Shown here one piece after another: positions 1-12,915 of a stretch of DNA of 64,000 bases. The translations under genes were made by a program, and so were the position numbers. Within the stretch, counting starts at the first letter, position 1. Every line of letters starts with the position of its first letter. Source of the stretch: an uncultured Pelagibacteraceae bacterium (GTDB lineage Bacteria > Pseudomonadota > Alphaproteobacteria > Pelagibacterales > Pelagibacteraceae); contig CACKMS010000005.1 in NCBI GenBank assembly GCA_902601315.1, forward strand, positions 1 through 64,000, in the 5' to 3' direction. The notes beneath the pieces are model-generated. The model saw nothing but the letters and a program-made list of their open reading frames with translations, made no database searches and was not told where the DNA came from.

Positions 1-43
1 TCTAAAAAAATATTCTGCTTTAAACAAAGCGCCTTCAATCTAA

Positions 44-596
44 GTGCCAGATTTCAAACAAAACTATTTTCAGAAAAGAACAAAGCCAAAAGGTCCTAGA
101 TCAAACAACAGGATTACTTCACATGAGGTTCAGGTAATAGCAAGTGATGGTGAAAATTTAGGAATTTTGAATTTAAATGATGCAATTAATCGTGCGAGGG
201 ACGAAGGACTTGACTTAATTGAAATTGCACCAAATGCCAAACCTCCTGTATGTAAAATAATGGATATGGGTAAATATAAATATGATGCTCAGAAAAAAGC
301 CAACAAAGCAAAAAAGAAACAAAAAAAAATTGAGTTAAAGGAAATAAATAATAAAATTAAGACCTGTAACAGAGGTACATGACTATACTTTTAAGATAAA
401 GAACGCTCAAAAATTTTTAGCAAAAGGGGATAAAGTAAAATTTACAATACGTTTTAAAGGTAGAGAACTGCAACACTCTAGCTTAGGGAATGAGTTAATG
501 GATAAAATTAAGCATGATATGCAAGATATTGGACGTATAGAATTACAGCCTAAATTTGACGGCAAACAAATGATAATGGTTATTCAGCCATTATAA
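44..596 (+). pseudogene. infC: translation initiation factor IF-3, interrupted by a frameshift
   Basis: IF-3 binds the 30S subunit and polices start-codon and initiator-tRNA selection. The first frame starts at GTG 44 (an in-frame TAA immediately precedes it) and encodes the N-domain and a lysine-rich linker, then drifts to a TGA at 380-382. The C-domain continues in the +1 frame from about 348 to TAA 594-596, with recognisable IF-3 residues (RPVTEVHDY, KFTIRFKGRE, MIMVIQPL). The break follows KEI near 347-353, where about 7 extra A/T bases sit compared with the expected KEIKLRP junction. IF-3 is essential, so this is either a sequencing/assembly error, a recent lesion, or +1 recoding. It heads the rpmI-rplT-pheST block, the usual gene order. 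Nothing certain can be said about bases 1-43. Confidence 0.85.
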
Positions 597-650
597 GTCA
601 CATTTCTAGTTGTAAATTAATATTAATGTTTGTATAAGGCACCACAAATT

Positions 651-857
651 ATGCCTAAATTGAAAACAAAAAGCTCAGCAAAAAAAAGATTTAAAATTTC
701 AGCCAAAGGAAAAGTGATTACTGCACAGGCAGGTAAAAGGCATGGGATGATAAAAAGAACTAATTCTCAAATAAGAAAACAAAGAGGAACAACTGTGATG
801 GCGAAACAAGACGGAAAGATCGTTAAATCATATATGCCTTATAGTTTAAGAGGATAA
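651..857 (+). CDS. rpmI: 50S ribosomal protein L35
   Basis: Small basic protein of the large ribosomal subunit, 68 aa from ATG 651. It opens [15 protein letters not shown], the L35 signature, and has the usual family length. An in-frame TTG at 630 would add seven residues (MYKAPQI) not seen in the family; an AAGG at about 635-638 lies upstream of ATG 651, so the ATG is preferred. It lies between infC and rplT in the classical infC-rpmI-rplT order, one base before rplT. Confidence 0.97.
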   Translation: MPKLKTKSSAKKRFKISAKGKVITAQAGKRHGMIKRTNSQIRKQRGTTVMAKQDGKIVKSYMPYSLRG

Positions 858-858
858 A

Positions 859-1215
859 ATGGCTAGAGTTAAAAGAGGTGTAACCAGTAGAGCAAAACAT
901 AAAAAAGTTCTAAAAGCTGTAAAAGGCCAATGGGGCAGACGAAAAAATACCATTAGAGTTGCAAGACAAGCAATGGAAAAGGCTATGCAATATGCATATA
1001 GAGATAGAAGAAATAAAAAAAGGGATTTTAAATCTTTATGGATTCAAAGAATTAATGCAGGAGTAAGAGAAGAGGGTTTAACTTACTCTAAATTTATAAA
1101 TGGTTTAAGTAAATCAGGAATAAAATTAGATAGAAAAATTCTAGCAGAAATCGCATATGATAACCCACAAGCATTTAAAAAGATTGTAAAAAAAGCACAA
1201 GCAGCTTTAAATTAA
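859..1215 (+). CDS. rplT: 50S ribosomal protein L20
   Basis: Large-subunit assembly protein of 118 aa, the normal length. The N-terminus is rich in Arg/Lys ([16 protein letters not shown]) and forms the rRNA-binding tail; the C-terminus holds the globular domain ([21 protein letters not shown]). In many bacteria L20 represses its own operon by binding the rpmI leader; I could not identify such an operator in the 54 bases before rpmI. The start is one base after the rpmI stop, so translation is probably coupled. Confidence 0.98.
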   Translation: MARVKRGVTSRAKHKKVLKAVKGQWGRRKNTIRVARQAMEKAMQYAYRDRRNKKRDFKSLWIQRINAGVREEGLTYSKFINGLSKSGIKLDRKILAEIAYDNPQAFKKIVKKAQAALN

Positions 1216-1258
1216 TCTTCACTATTGTTTTTCTTAAGTTAACAAATAATCTATTAAA

Positions 1259-2326
1259 ATGTCTGATATTAAAAAAATAAAAGACGAATATCTTAATATA
1301 ATCGATAAAGATCATAACATTGAGTCTATAAATCAAATAAAAACTGAATTATTTGGTAAAAATGGAGTTGTCTCTAACGAGTTCAAAAAGTTAGGATCAG
1401 TTTCTCAAGAAGAGCGGAAAAAATTTGCATCAGACTTAAATTATATAAAAGAAGAGCTACAAAATAAAATTACAAGCAAAATTGAGGAAATCCAAACAAA
1501 AGAGATAAACCTAAAGTTAGAAAATGAAAAAGTAGATGTCACTTTACCTGAGAGAGATTTTAAACAAGGAAAGATTCATCCAGTTTCACAAGTAATAGAT
1601 GAAATTTCATCTATTTTTTCTGAAATAGGTTTTAGTGTTGAAGAGGGTCCAGATGTGGAAAATGAATATAATAATTTCACAGCACTTAATACGCCTGACA
1701 ATCATCCAGCAAGAGATATGCATGACACATTTTACTTAGATGAAAAAAAAGAATTATTATTAAGGACGCACACCTCTCCTGTACAAGTTCGTACTATGTT
1801 AAAAGGCAAACCTCCATTTAAAATAATTGCACCTGGAAGGACTTACAGATCTGACAGTGACCAAACACATGCGCCTATGTTTCATCAAGTAGAAGGACTA
1901 CATATAGATAAAGATATAAATATGGGACACCTTAAAGGTTGTCTAAATTATTTCATTAAAGAGTTTTTTGAAGTGGACAAATTGAAGATGAGATTTAGAC
2001 CAAGTCACTTTCCATTTACAGAACCATCAGCTGAAGTTGATATAGGTTATGAAATTAAAGATGGAAAAATAATCATAGGTGAAGGAGACAAATGGTTAGA
2101 AATTTTAGGATGCGGAATGGTTCATCCAAATGTTCTAAAAAATGTAAATGTTGATCCATCGAAATTTCAGGGTTACGCCTTTGGAATTGGAATAGATAGA
2201 TTGGGTATGCTAAAATATGGAATTAATGATTTAAGAGCTTTTTTTGAAACAGATTATAGATGGCTAAGCCATTTTGGGTTCGATCCTTTAGATGTACCAT
2301 CAAGCTATAGAGGATTGAGTAGATGA
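1259..2326 (+). CDS. pheS: phenylalanyl-tRNA synthetase alpha subunit
   Basis: Catalytic subunit of the heterotetrameric PheRS (355 aa, normal bacterial length). Residues 1 to about 95 form the Lys/Glu-rich coiled coil that contacts tRNA-Phe. The class II core follows: motif 2 around [23 protein letters not shown] and motif 3 [11 protein letters not shown] near the C-terminus. The stop overlaps the pheT start by four bases (ATGA at 2323-2326), consistent with stoichiometric translation of the two subunits. The cognate tRNA-Phe lies elsewhere in this window, at 31800. Confidence 0.98.
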   Translation: MSDIKKIKDEYLNIIDKDHNIESINQIKTELFGKNGVVSNEFKKLGSVSQEERKKFASDLNYIKEELQNKITSKIEEIQTKEINLKLENEKVDVTLPERDFKQGKIHPVSQVIDEISSIFSEIGFSVEEGPDVENEYNNFTALNTPDNHPARDMHDTFYLDEKKELLLRTHTSPVQVRTMLKGKPPFKIIAPGRTYRSDSDQTHAPMFHQVEGLHIDKDINMGHLKGCLNYFIKEFFEVDKLKMRFRPSHFPFTEPSAEVDIGYEIKDGKIIIGEGDKWLEILGCGMVHPNVLKNVNVDPSKFQGYAFGIGIDRLGMLKYGINDLRAFFETDYRWLSHFGFDPLDVPSSYRGLSR

Positions 2327-4728
2327 AATTTACAATTGATTGGCTTAAACAACATTTAGATACAGATCTTAATGATAGAGAAATAATTAATAATTTAACA
2401 AATGTTGGTCTTGAGGTTGAGAGTTTTGAAAATGCACCTTCTGAATTAGATGATTTTATTGTTGCAAAAATAATAAATGTGCAACAACACCCTAATGCAG
2501 ATAGATTAAGAGTTTGTGACGTTGACATTGGTAAAAGTGAAACTGTTAAAGTTGTGTGCGGAGCTCCTAATGCAAAAAAAGGTTTGTTCACAGTATATGC
2601 AGGACCGGGTGCAATTATACCAAAAAATCAAATGAAACTATCAATCAGTAAAATAAGAGGTGTTACTTCTTATGGAATGTTGTGTTCTGAAGCTGAGCTT
2701 AAATTATCAGATGAAAGCGAGGGAATTACAGATTTATCAGAAAAGTATAAAGAAAAAATTGGAAAAAAATATTTTGATGCCAAAACTCCTAAAGTTGTAG
2801 ATTTATCTATAACACCAAATCGACCAGATTGTCTTGGTGTTAGAGGTATCGCAAGAGATCTTGCTGCAGCTGGAGTTGGTTCTTTAAAAAAAATAAAAGA
2901 TAGTAAATTAAATCAAAATTTTGATCAGGACTTAAAAGTAACTATTAAAAAAGAAAAAAAACAAGGCTGCACAATTTTTGGTAGTTGTTTAATAAAGGGG
3001 GTTTCAAATAAAGAAAGTCCTCAGTGGTTAAAAGATAAAATTGTTTCGTTAGGTCAAAAACCAATTTCTGCAATTGTAGATATAACAAACTATGTGATGA
3101 TTGATTTAAATAGGCCACTTCATGCATATGATGCTGATAAAGTAAGTAACGAAATTATAGTAAGAAATTCAAAAAAAGGTGAAACTTTTGAAGCACTAGA
3201 CAATAAAAAATACTCCTTAGATGATGATATGTGTGTAATTTCTGACCAATCTGGAGTCTTAGGATTAGGTGGAATCATAGGTGGAACACGTTCAGGAACC
3301 GAACTAGAGACAAAAAACATATTACTAGAGTCAGCGTATTTTTTACCAAGATCAATTAGAAAAACTTCAAAATTACTAAATATAGATACAGACGCAAAAT
3401 TTAGATTTGAAAGAGGAATTGATCCAAAATCAATTGAAGCTGGGCTAATCAAAGCAGCAGATTTAATAAAAGAGGTGTGTGGGGGCGAAGTAAGTAAATT
3501 TGATATTCAAAGATTGGAAGAGAAAAAAACAAATAAAGTAAAATTTAAAATTTCTTTGTTTGAAAAAATAACAGGATTTAAAATTAAAAAAAAAGAAATA
3601 ATTAAAATAATTTCCAATCTTGGTTTTAAAATCAAAGAGAATAACGAAAATTTAGATTTAGAAATTCCCTCATGGAGACCAGATATCACTCAACCAATTG
3701 ACATTGTTGAAGAAATTGTTCGAATCAAAGGTTATGAACATATTCAAACACTAATACCAGAAAAATCTCGACTTAAACCAACTTTAAATAGGCAGCAAAA
3801 ATTATTCCATTTCTTACAACGCTCTGTGGCGTCCAAAGGTTTTTTTGAGACAGTTACTTGGTCATTTACAGACTCTAAAATAAATAATTTATTTAGAGAA
3901 AAATATAAAGAAATAAAAATTGTTAACCCAATTAGTTCAGATTTAAATGTTTTAAGAAATTCAATATTTTCAAATTTAATTTTTTATCTAAAAAAAAATA
4001 TAGACAGAGGATTCAAAGATTTATCTTTTTTTGAGATAGGGCCAGTTTTTTCAGGCACTAAGCCAGGCGAGCAACTAACAGTAATTGGTGCTTTACAAGC
4101 TGGAAAGCATTTTAGATTAAATTGGCAAGAATCAGAGAGAAATGTTGATGTATTTGATGCAAAGAGAGATACTGTTCAAACTATAGTAGAGGCAGGATTC
4201 AGCAAAAATAAACTAATAATAAAAGATCAAGCCCCATCTTATTATCATCCAGGCAAATCAGGATCAGTTTTTCTAAGTACTGAAGAAGATAAGCCAGTTG
4301 CATTTTTTGGTGAAATACATCCAAATATTGTAAAAAAACTTGATATTAAAACTGATTCTTTAATAGGATTTGAAATATATTTAGATTTTTTTAAAGAAAC
4401 TAAGAAAAAACTTAAAGATCAAAAATCTCAATTCGAATATTCAGATTATCAAAAATCCGAAAGAGATTTTGCGTTTGTAATTGATAAAAAAATTAAAGCA
4501 CAAGATTTGATAGATATAATTGTATCAATAGATAAAGATTTAATTAAAAATGTTAAGGTTTTTGATGTTTATGAAGGCGAAAATATTCCAAAAGATAAAA
4601 AATCAATCGCACTTAATGTTACAGTACAATCATCTGAAAAAACGTTAAACGAAAAAGATTTAGAAAAAATTAATAATTTAATTATTTCTACAGTTGAGAG
4701 TAAGTCTGGCGCTAAAATTAGATCCTAA
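2323..4728 (+). CDS. pheT: phenylalanyl-tRNA synthetase beta subunit
   Basis: Editing and tRNA-binding subunit of PheRS, 801 aa as in other bacteria. The domains run in order: an EMAP-II-like OB fold (about 40-150, [16 protein letters not shown]), the B3/B4 editing domain ([23 protein letters not shown]), B5, a catalytic-like domain, and a C-terminal FDX-ACB domain from about residue 705 ([13 protein letters not shown]). The start is ATG 2323 inside the end of pheS. The stop is two bases before lepA. Confidence 0.98.
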   Translation: MKFTIDWLKQHLDTDLNDREIINNLTNVGLEVESFENAPSELDDFIVAKIINVQQHPNADRLRVCDVDIGKSETVKVVCGAPNAKKGLFTVYAGPGAIIPKNQMKLSISKIRGVTSYGMLCSEAELKLSDESEGITDLSEKYKEKIGKKYFDAKTPKVVDLSITPNRPDCLGVRGIARDLAAAGVGSLKKIKDSKLNQNFDQDLKVTIKKEKKQGCTIFGSCLIKGVSNKESPQWLKDKIVSLGQKPISAIVDITNYVMIDLNRPLHAYDADKVSNEIIVRNSKKGETFEALDNKKYSLDDDMCVISDQSGVLGLGGIIGGTRSGTELETKNILLESAYFLPRSIRKTSKLLNIDTDAKFRFERGIDPKSIEAGLIKAADLIKEVCGGEVSKFDIQRLEEKKTNKVKFKISLFEKITGFKIKKKEIIKIISNLGFKIKENNENLDLEIPSWRPDITQPIDIVEEIVRIKGYEHIQTLIPEKSRLKPTLNRQQKLFHFLQRSVASKGFFETVTWSFTDSKINNLFREKYKEIKIVNPISSDLNVLRNSIFSNLIFYLKKNIDRGFKDLSFFEIGPVFSGTKPGEQLTVIGALQAGKHFRLNWQESERNVDVFDAKRDTVQTIVEAGFSKNKLIIKDQAPSYYHPGKSGSVFLSTEEDKPVAFFGEIHPNIVKKLDIKTDSLIGFEIYLDFFKETKKKLKDQKSQFEYSDYQKSERDFAFVIDKKIKAQDLIDIIVSIDKDLIKNVKVFDVYEGENIPKDKKSIALNVTVQSSEKTLNEKDLEKINNLIISTVESKSGAKIRS

Positions 4729-4730
4729 TA

Positions 4731-6542
4731 ATGACAACTACAATTAATAATATAAGAAATTTTGCTATTATTGCGCATATAGATCACGGTAAATCAACTA
4801 TAGCTGACAGAATAATTCACAAATGTGGTGGGCTTACGGACAGAGAAATGAAGGCACAAGTTTTAGACTCTATGGATATTGAGAGGGAAAGAGGAATTAC
4901 AATTAAAGCACAAACTGTAAAATTAAACTATAAAGCTAAAGACGGAAAAAATTATGTTTTAAATATAATTGATACACCAGGACATGTTGATTTTAGTTAT
5001 GAAGTAAGTAGGTCATTATATGCATGCGAAGGCTCAATTTTAATTGTTGATAGCACTCAAGGTGTTGAGGCACAAACACTTGCAAATGTATATCAAGCAC
5101 TTGATATAAATCATGAAATAATACCTGTCTTAAACAAAATTGATTTACCCGCATCTGATATTGAAAGAACAAATAAACAAATTGAAGATGTTATAGGGAT
5201 TGATACCACTGGAGCAGTTCCCTGCTCAGGAAAAACAGGAGAAGGTATAGAAGATATATTAGAGCAAATAATTCATGTACTTCCTGGTCCAAAAGGAGAG
5301 GCGAATAATAAATTAAAATGTCTGCTAGTTGATAGTTGGTATGATACTTACCTTGGAGTGGTAATTTTGGTTAGAGTTATAGATGGAAATATATCAAAAA
5401 ATATGAAAATTAAAATGATGTCTACAAATCAAGATTATTTTGTGGAAAAAGTTGGTGTTTTTACACCCAAACCTAAAGACATAAATGAGTTAAATGCAGG
5501 TGAAATTGGTTTTATAACAACTGGCATAAAAGTTTTATCTGATACAAAAGTTGGAGACACCATATGCGATGCAAATTATCCGCTTCAAGAGGCTTTGCCT
5601 GGTTTTAAACCAAGTAAACCAGTTGTATTTTGTGGTTTGTTTCCGGTAGATAGTTCAGAATATCAAAAATTAAAAGACGGTTTAGCCAAGTTACAATTAA
5701 ATGATGCTAGTTTTTCTTATGAGCCAGAGTCTTCATCTGCTTTAGGACTAGGTTTTAGATGTGGGTTTCTAGGTCTACTTCATTTAGAAATTGTTACTGA
5801 AAGATTAGAAAGAGAATTTGATATCAATCTTCTTACAACAACACCAGGTGTTGTTTATAAAATTCACATGAACAATGGCGATATAAATGATTTACAGAAT
5901 CCATCAAGTTTGCCAGATCCTACACTAATCAATTTTATCGAGGAGCCATGGATAAAAGCAACTATTATCACACCTGATCAATATCTTGGTTCAATTATAA
6001 AAATATGCCAAGACAAAAGAGGAATACAAACAAATTTAAGCTATTCAGGAAATAGAGCAGTTGTAAACTATGAACTACCTTTAAATGAAGTTGTTTTTGA
6101 TTTTAATGATAGATTAAAATCAATGACAAGTGGATACGCAAGTTTTGATTATGAAATAATAGGCCACAGAGAAGGTGATTTAGTAAAAATGAGTATTTTA
6201 GTAAATTCAGAACCAGTAGATGCGCTCGCAATGATGATACATTCAGATTTTGCGCAATCAACGGGGAGAGAAGTTTGTGAAAAATTGAAAGATTTAATTC
6301 CAAGACATAACTTTATGATACCTGTACAGGCTGCTATTGGTGGTAAAATTATTGCAAGAGAAACCATAAAAGGCTTTAAAAAAGATGTATTAACAAAGAT
6401 ACACGGTGGAGGCGCACTAGATAGAAAAAGAAAACTTCTTGAAAAACAAAAAAAAGGTAAAGTAAGAGCTAAACAATTTGGAAAAGTTGAAATACCACAA
6501 GAGGCGTTTATAGGTGTATTAAAAATTTCAAAAGAAAGTTGA
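4731..6542 (+). CDS. lepA: elongation factor 4 (back-translocating GTPase LepA)
   Basis: Ribosome-associated translational GTPase of 603 aa, the family's usual length. G motifs are complete: G1 AHIDHGKST near residues 14-22, the switch II/G3 region DTPGHVDF, and G4 NKID. The LepA-specific C-terminal domain is present, with [30 protein letters not shown]. It starts two bases after the pheT stop, so it probably belongs to the same transcript; tRNA-Ser follows six bases after its stop. Confidence 0.98.
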   Translation: MTTTINNIRNFAIIAHIDHGKSTIADRIIHKCGGLTDREMKAQVLDSMDIERERGITIKAQTVKLNYKAKDGKNYVLNIIDTPGHVDFSYEVSRSLYACEGSILIVDSTQGVEAQTLANVYQALDINHEIIPVLNKIDLPASDIERTNKQIEDVIGIDTTGAVPCSGKTGEGIEDILEQIIHVLPGPKGEANNKLKCLLVDSWYDTYLGVVILVRVIDGNISKNMKIKMMSTNQDYFVEKVGVFTPKPKDINELNAGEIGFITTGIKVLSDTKVGDTICDANYPLQEALPGFKPSKPVVFCGLFPVDSSEYQKLKDGLAKLQLNDASFSYEPESSSALGLGFRCGFLGLLHLEIVTERLEREFDINLLTTTPGVVYKIHMNNGDINDLQNPSSLPDPTLINFIEEPWIKATIITPDQYLGSIIKICQDKRGIQTNLSYSGNRAVVNYELPLNEVVFDFNDRLKSMTSGYASFDYEIIGHREGDLVKMSILVNSEPVDALAMMIHSDFAQSTGREVCEKLKDLIPRHNFMIPVQAAIGGKIIARETIKGFKKDVLTKIHGGGALDRKRKLLEKQKKGKVRAKQFGKVEIPQEAFIGVLKISKES

Positions 6543-6548
6543 TTTTTT

Positions 6549-6638
6549 GGAGAGGTGGCCGAGCGGTTGAAGGCGCACGCTTGGAAAGCGTGTATAGGGG
6601 AAACCCTATCATGGGTTCGAATCCCATTCTCTCCGCCA
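6549..6638 (+). tRNA. tRNA-Ser (anticodon GGA)
   Basis: Cloverleaf with acceptor GGAGAGG paired to TCTCTCC (last pair G-U), discriminator G and encoded CCA. The anticodon stem CACGC/GCGTG encloses loop TTGGAAA (anticodon GGA). The long variable arm (GTATAGGGGAAACCCTATC) is typical of class II serine tRNAs, and the T arm GGGTTCGAATCCC is intact. Confidence 0.97.
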
Positions 6639-6702
6639 TATTAGAGTCAAAAATGCAGATTATTTCACTAAATTTAAAAAGAAGAAAAAAAAACTAAAAA
6701 AC

Positions 6703-6760
6703 GTCAAAAAAGCTTTGATTATCAATAGTTTTTGACTGTTAAATACCTTCTGTATTTTAT
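6703..6760 (+). promoter_or_regulatory. inverted repeat and candidate promoter upstream of gyrB
   Basis: GTCAAAAA (6703-6710) and TTTTTGAC (6729-6736) form a perfect 8-bp inverted repeat around an inner TTGAT-T-ATCAA palindrome. A third, direct copy of GTCAAAAA lies at 6646-6653. The right arm runs into TTGACT (6732-6737), a plausible -35, with TTTTAT (6755-6760) 17 bp downstream as a weak -10. Hairpin and promoter would overlap. This is inference from motif matching only. Confidence 0.35.
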
Positions 6761-6783
6761 TAAAAATTTCAAAAATGGTATAA

Positions 6784-8862
<2,079 letters not shown>

Positions 8863-8863
8863 A

Positions 8864-10141
8864 ATGGAGTTTGGAAAAACTTCACAACTCTACTCTTTGA
8901 ATAAGTCTACTTACATTAATTTAAGATGGATAGGGATCATTGGTCAATTTATAACTATAAATAGTGTTAGATTTATATTTGATTTTGAATTCAATTATAT
9001 TTTTGCCAACATTATTATTTTAATAGGCGCCTTAAGTAATTTATTTTTAATTTTTATTTATAAACAAACACACCTATCAAATAGATCTGCATTTAATTTC
9101 TTATTAATAGATATTATTCAATTAGCAGCTTTATTATACTTATCAGGTGGAATACTAAATCCATTTGCTATATTTTTATTAATACCAAGTGTGTTTGCCT
9201 CATCAAGTTTAGATATTAAGACAAATATTATTCTTATAAGTTTTACAATAATATGTATAATATTACTTACTTTTTATCATGAACACTTACCTGCACCACT
9301 AGATCAATCAATCACAAACATTTATATTTATTATTCAATTCCTTTAGCATTAATTATAGCTTTATTATTCCTAAATTATTTTGCTTTATCATTTGGAAAA
9401 GAATCTAATCTTAGAAAAGAAGCTTTAGATAAGATACAAGAGGAAATTTCTAAAGAACATGAACTTATATCTTTAGGAGGTCAAGCAGCAGCGGCAGCAC
9501 ATTCATTAGGTACTCCTCTTTCCACTATCAAAATAATATCACAAGAATTATTTGAACAATTTAAGAATGATGATGATATAAAAAAAGATATCGACCTTCT
9601 TGTAAGCCAAGTAGATAGGTGTAATGAGATATTAAAAAGATTAACTTTAAATCCAATTGTGGAAGACGAGTTTATTGATAAAGACTTGAGTTTGTACGAT
9701 TATGTCAAAGAAATAGTTACATCGTTCAACGAAATTTCTGACAAAAATTTTGATATTGATATCGAACAAAATGCTAATTCGTTCGATGTTACAAAATCGA
9801 TTGAGATTGTATATGGTTTAAGAAACTTTATTGGTAATGCGAATAAATTTTCTAAAAATAACATCTACATTGCAATTAGAAGTGATAGTGAGGTATCCGA
9901 AATAACAATCGAAGATGATGGACCAGGATTTCCAAAAGACGTTCTTGGTAAAATTGGTGAACCCTATATTAAATCAATAAAATCAAAGGATAAAAGTAAG
10001 TCTGGCTTAGGTTTAGGCATATTTATTGGCAAAACTTTACTTGAGAAAAACAAAGCTAAACTTATATTTAGAAATTCAGAGACAAGAGGTGGTGCGGAAA
10101 TTAAAATAGAATGGCTGAATAAAAATTTGGCAAATATTTAA
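8864..10141 (+). CDS. regB: RegB/PrrB-type redox-sensing histidine kinase
   Basis: Membrane sensor kinase of 425 aa. About six hydrophobic segments fill residues 20-175. The heptapeptide GGILNPF (about 95-101) matches the GGxxNPF quinone-binding motif of RegB/PrrB. The dimerisation/phosphoacceptor region [18 protein letters not shown] places the phosphoaccepting His at about 213. A Cys follows in [11 protein letters not shown], in the region where RegB carries its redox-active Cys. The ATPase domain has DDGPGFPKD and [15 protein letters not shown]. In other alphaproteobacteria RegB phosphorylates RegA to control respiration and carbon/nitrogen genes. No response regulator is adjacent. The gene starts one base after gyrB and its end overlaps the cobT end. 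Confidence 0.9.
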   Translation: MEFGKTSQLYSLNKSTYINLRWIGIIGQFITINSVRFIFDFEFNYIFANIIILIGALSNLFLIFIYKQTHLSNRSAFNFLLIDIIQLAALLYLSGGILNPFAIFLLIPSVFASSSLDIKTNIILISFTIICIILLTFYHEHLPAPLDQSITNIYIYYSIPLALIIALLFLNYFALSFGKESNLRKEALDKIQEEISKEHELISLGGQAAAAAHSLGTPLSTIKIISQELFEQFKNDDDIKKDIDLLVSQVDRCNEILKRLTLNPIVEDEFIDKDLSLYDYVKEIVTSFNEISDKNFDIDIEQNANSFDVTKSIEIVYGLRNFIGNANKFSKNNIYIAIRSDSEVSEITIEDDGPGFPKDVLGKIGEPYIKSIKSKDKSKSGLGLGIFIGKTLLEKNKAKLIFRNSETRGGAEIKIEWLNKNLANI

Positions 10142-11940
10142 TGTAACTTTTTTTTATTTTCGAATAATCCACTTAATTGTCCAATCATTACATCTCCTAA
10201 TTCTTGAACATCAGTTATTTTTATTGCTTTTTTATAATATCTAGAAACATCATGTCCAATACCGATTGCTAAAATTTCAATATCACTTTTGTTTTCAATA
10301 AACTTAACGGTTTTCTTTAAGTGTTTCTCAAGAAAATCACCAGAATTGACTGATAAAGTTGAATCATCCACCGGTGCTCCATCAGAAATCACCATCAAAA
10401 TTTTTCTTTCCTCTTTTCTTTTTTTAAGTCTATTAAATGCCCAGGTAATAGCCTCTCCATCAATATTTTCTTTTAGAAGACCCTCTTTAAGCATAAGTCC
10501 TAAATTTTTCTTCGATTGTCTCCAATGTGTATCTGCTGATTTATAAATTATGTGTCTCAAATCATTTAATCTTCCAGGATTTTTTGTTTTACCAGATTTG
10601 TTCCATTCTTCTCTAGATGATCCACCTTTCCAGTTTTTTGTTGTGAATCCAAGAATTTCAACTTTTACTGAGCATCTTTCCAAAGTCCTTGATAAAATAT
10701 CAGCACAAAGAGCAGCAATTGTAATTGGTCTTCCTCTCATTGATCCAGAATTGTCAATTAATAATGTTACAACTGTATCTTTAAAATCTAAGTCTTTTTC
10801 TTTTTTAAATGACAAGGAATTATATGGATCAATAATAATTCTAGGTAATTTAGAACTATCTAATAAACCCTCTTCTAAATCAAATTCCCATGCTCTGTTT
10901 TGTTTTGCTAATAATTGACGTTGCAACTTATTTGCAAGTTTAGTTATAATATCTTGAAAACTTGTTAGCTGTTGGTCTAAATTTTTTCTGAGTTTAGAAA
11001 TTTCTTCAGGGCTTTCAAGGTTTTCTGCTTTTTCAACTTCATCAAATTCGGTTGTAAATACTTTATAATCTTTATCTCCAACACCTAAATTTTTCTTTTG
11101 AACAACACTTTCAGATTGTTGGTTTTCATTTTCTTCACTGGTTGTCTGTTCATCAAGTCTAAATTCGTTTATATCGTCTAAACCATCTACTCCCTCATTT
11201 AAAGGGTCATCTTCTTTTTTATCTTCAGAGCTATCTGAGACATTATCATCTTGATTATTAGAGCTTGAATTATCTTGATTATTATCTTCTTGAGTCTCTT
11301 TTTTTTCATCATTTTCTTCATTTTCAAAAATTTCCATATTCTCTAATATTTCTGAAAATTTTGAATTGTAGATCTCTTGATTTTCTAAGTTTTTATTTAA
11401 ATATGTAATATGTTTATCAAAGGAATCCCTCAACTCTCTCTCCCAAAAACTTAAAATTTTTTGAGCCTCTGGCTCAATTTCTACTTTTAAAAATTTGTCT
11501 AACATATAAATTTCAAATGCATCTGAAATATTTACATCGTCTTTCTTTTTGATTTTTGTAAGATCAATTTTTTTTAATTTATTTGAATAGTTATTTTGAA
11601 AATTCTTTGAAATTCCCATTAACATTTCTGATCCTAACATTTCATATCTAATTTTTTCAGACAATTTATATAGCGATTGGCAACCATGATTGGATGGCAT
11701 ATTTTTTTCAAAAATTAATTTATTTGAAAATTTTATTTTTAAAGCTTCAGAATCATTTTCTGCTCTTATTTTTATAAATTCATTTTTATCTTTAATATTT
11801 TCAATGTTATTTACCTTAAAGTTTTCCTCATTTAATTGTTTTTTATTTTTGGGATTTGAAAAGTCATCCTCAGAAATTACTTTTACGGTTGATAATATTG
11901 CTTGCTTAAATTTTTCTTTGAAACTGTCTTCTTTGTTCAT
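10138..11940 (-). CDS. cobT: cobaltochelatase CobT-like protein (VWA domain)
   Basis: 600-aa CobT homologue. The N-terminal half is charged, with a very acidic low-complexity stretch (about residues 200-275, Glu/Asp/Asn-rich). The C-terminal von Willebrand A domain has a MIDAS motif [11 protein letters not shown] near residue 395 and the CobT pattern [26 protein letters not shown]. With CobS it forms the AAA+ chaperone-like part of aerobic cobaltochelatase. The start ATG lies directly next to the cobS stop. No CobN or other cobalamin gene occurs in the window, so its role may not be cobalt insertion. Confidence 0.93.
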   Translation of the reverse strand: MNKEDSFKEKFKQAILSTVKVISEDDFSNPKNKKQLNEENFKVNNIENIKDKNEFIKIRAENDSEALKIKFSNKLIFEKNMPSNHGCQSLYKLSEKIRYEMLGSEMLMGISKNFQNNYSNKLKKIDLTKIKKKDDVNISDAFEIYMLDKFLKVEIEPEAQKILSFWERELRDSFDKHITYLNKNLENQEIYNSKFSEILENMEIFENEENDEKKETQEDNNQDNSSSNNQDDNVSDSSEDKKEDDPLNEGVDGLDDINEFRLDEQTTSEENENQQSESVVQKKNLGVGDKDYKVFTTEFDEVEKAENLESPEEISKLRKNLDQQLTSFQDIITKLANKLQRQLLAKQNRAWEFDLEEGLLDSSKLPRIIIDPYNSLSFKKEKDLDFKDTVVTLLIDNSGSMRGRPITIAALCADILSRTLERCSVKVEILGFTTKNWKGGSSREEWNKSGKTKNPGRLNDLRHIIYKSADTHWRQSKKNLGLMLKEGLLKENIDGEAITWAFNRLKKRKEERKILMVISDGAPVDDSTLSVNSGDFLEKHLKKTVKFIENKSDIEILAIGIGHDVSRYYKKAIKITDVQELGDVMIGQLSGLFENKKKLH

Positions 11941-12915
11941 TTAAATTTGAACATTTATCATGGATTCGGGTAAATCTTCTCCAAAACATCTTTGATAGTA
12001 TTCTGCAATAATATTTTTTTCTACATCATCACATTTATTTAAAAATGTTACCCTAAATGCATATCCAGTATCTTTAAATATTTCTGAATTTTCTGCCCAA
12101 TGCAAAACAGTACGTGGGCTCATAACAGTTGAAATATCACCAGCCATAAAACCTTTTCTCGTAAGTGTTGCTACTTTGATCATATTAGAGACTTTTTCTT
12201 TACCTTTAGCATTATTAAGATTTTTGTTTTTGCTTAAAATGATTTCCATTTCCTTCTCTAAACTTAGATAGTTTAGTGTGGTAACTATATTCCATCTATC
12301 CATTTGGCCTTGATTTATCTGTTGTGTTCCATGATATAATCCAGTTGTATCGCCTAAACCAACAGTATTTGATGTTGCAAATAATCTAAAAAATTTATTT
12401 TGCTTTATTACTTTATTTTTATCTAATAATGTAAAATTACCTTCTGCTTCTAATACTCTTTGAATTACAAACATTACATCTGGTCTACCAGCGTCATATT
12501 CATCAAAAACAAGAGCAACTGGATTTTGAATTGACCAAGGAAGGATTCCTTCTTTAAACTCTGTGACTTGCTTCCCCTCTTTAATTACAATTGAATCTTT
12601 ACCAATTAAATCTATCCTACTAACATGACTATCTAAGTTAATTCTAATACATGGCCAATTTAATCTCGCAGCTATTTGCTCAATATGTGTAGATTTTCCA
12701 GTACCATGATAGCCTTGAACTAAAACTCTTTTATTAAAAGCAAAACCGCTTAAGACTGCCAAAGTTGTTTCTTTATCAAATTTATAGCTTTTATCTATTT
12801 CAGGCACATATTCTGACTTTTCAGAAAATGCATCAACTTCCATGTCGCTTTCAAAACCAAAAGTTTGGTTAACTGATAATTTAATATCTGGTGTTTTTTC
12901 AATATTAGGTGTCAA
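11941..12915 (-). CDS. cobS: cobaltochelatase CobS-like AAA+ ATPase
   Basis: MoxR/CobS-type AAA+ ATPase of 324 aa. Walker A (QGYHGTGKST) lies near residues 68-77 and Walker B is VALVFDEYDAGRPDV; FATSNTVG fits sensor 1 and SPRTVLHWAEN the sensor-2 region. Length and wording match alphaproteobacterial CobS. It starts inside the last 11 bases of the upstream J-domain gene and stops right against cobT, so the three form one translationally coupled unit. Confidence 0.94.
   Translation of the reverse strand: MTPNIEKTPDIKLSVNQTFGFESDMEVDAFSEKSEYVPEIDKSYKFDKETTLAVLSGFAFNKRVLVQGYHGTGKSTHIEQIAARLNWPCIRINLDSHVSRIDLIGKDSIVIKEGKQVTEFKEGILPWSIQNPVALVFDEYDAGRPDVMFVIQRVLEAEGNFTLLDKNKVIKQNKFFRLFATSNTVGLGDTTGLYHGTQQINQGQMDRWNIVTTLNYLSLEKEMEIILSKNKNLNNAKGKEKVSNMIKVATLTRKGFMAGDISTVMSPRTVLHWAENSEIFKDTGYAFRVTFLNKCDDVEKNIIAEYYQRCFGEDLPESMINVQI

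Noticed and set aside
1-43. Possible 3' end of an upstream gene
   Set aside because: The frames here are too short to assign; thrS often precedes infC but nothing in these bases confirms it. The GCTTT/AAAGC hairpin at 17-30 is too small to interpret.
2223-2591. Opposite-strand ORFs inside pheS/pheT
   Set aside because: Shadows of conserved coding frames; the sense strand encodes full-length PheRS subunits.
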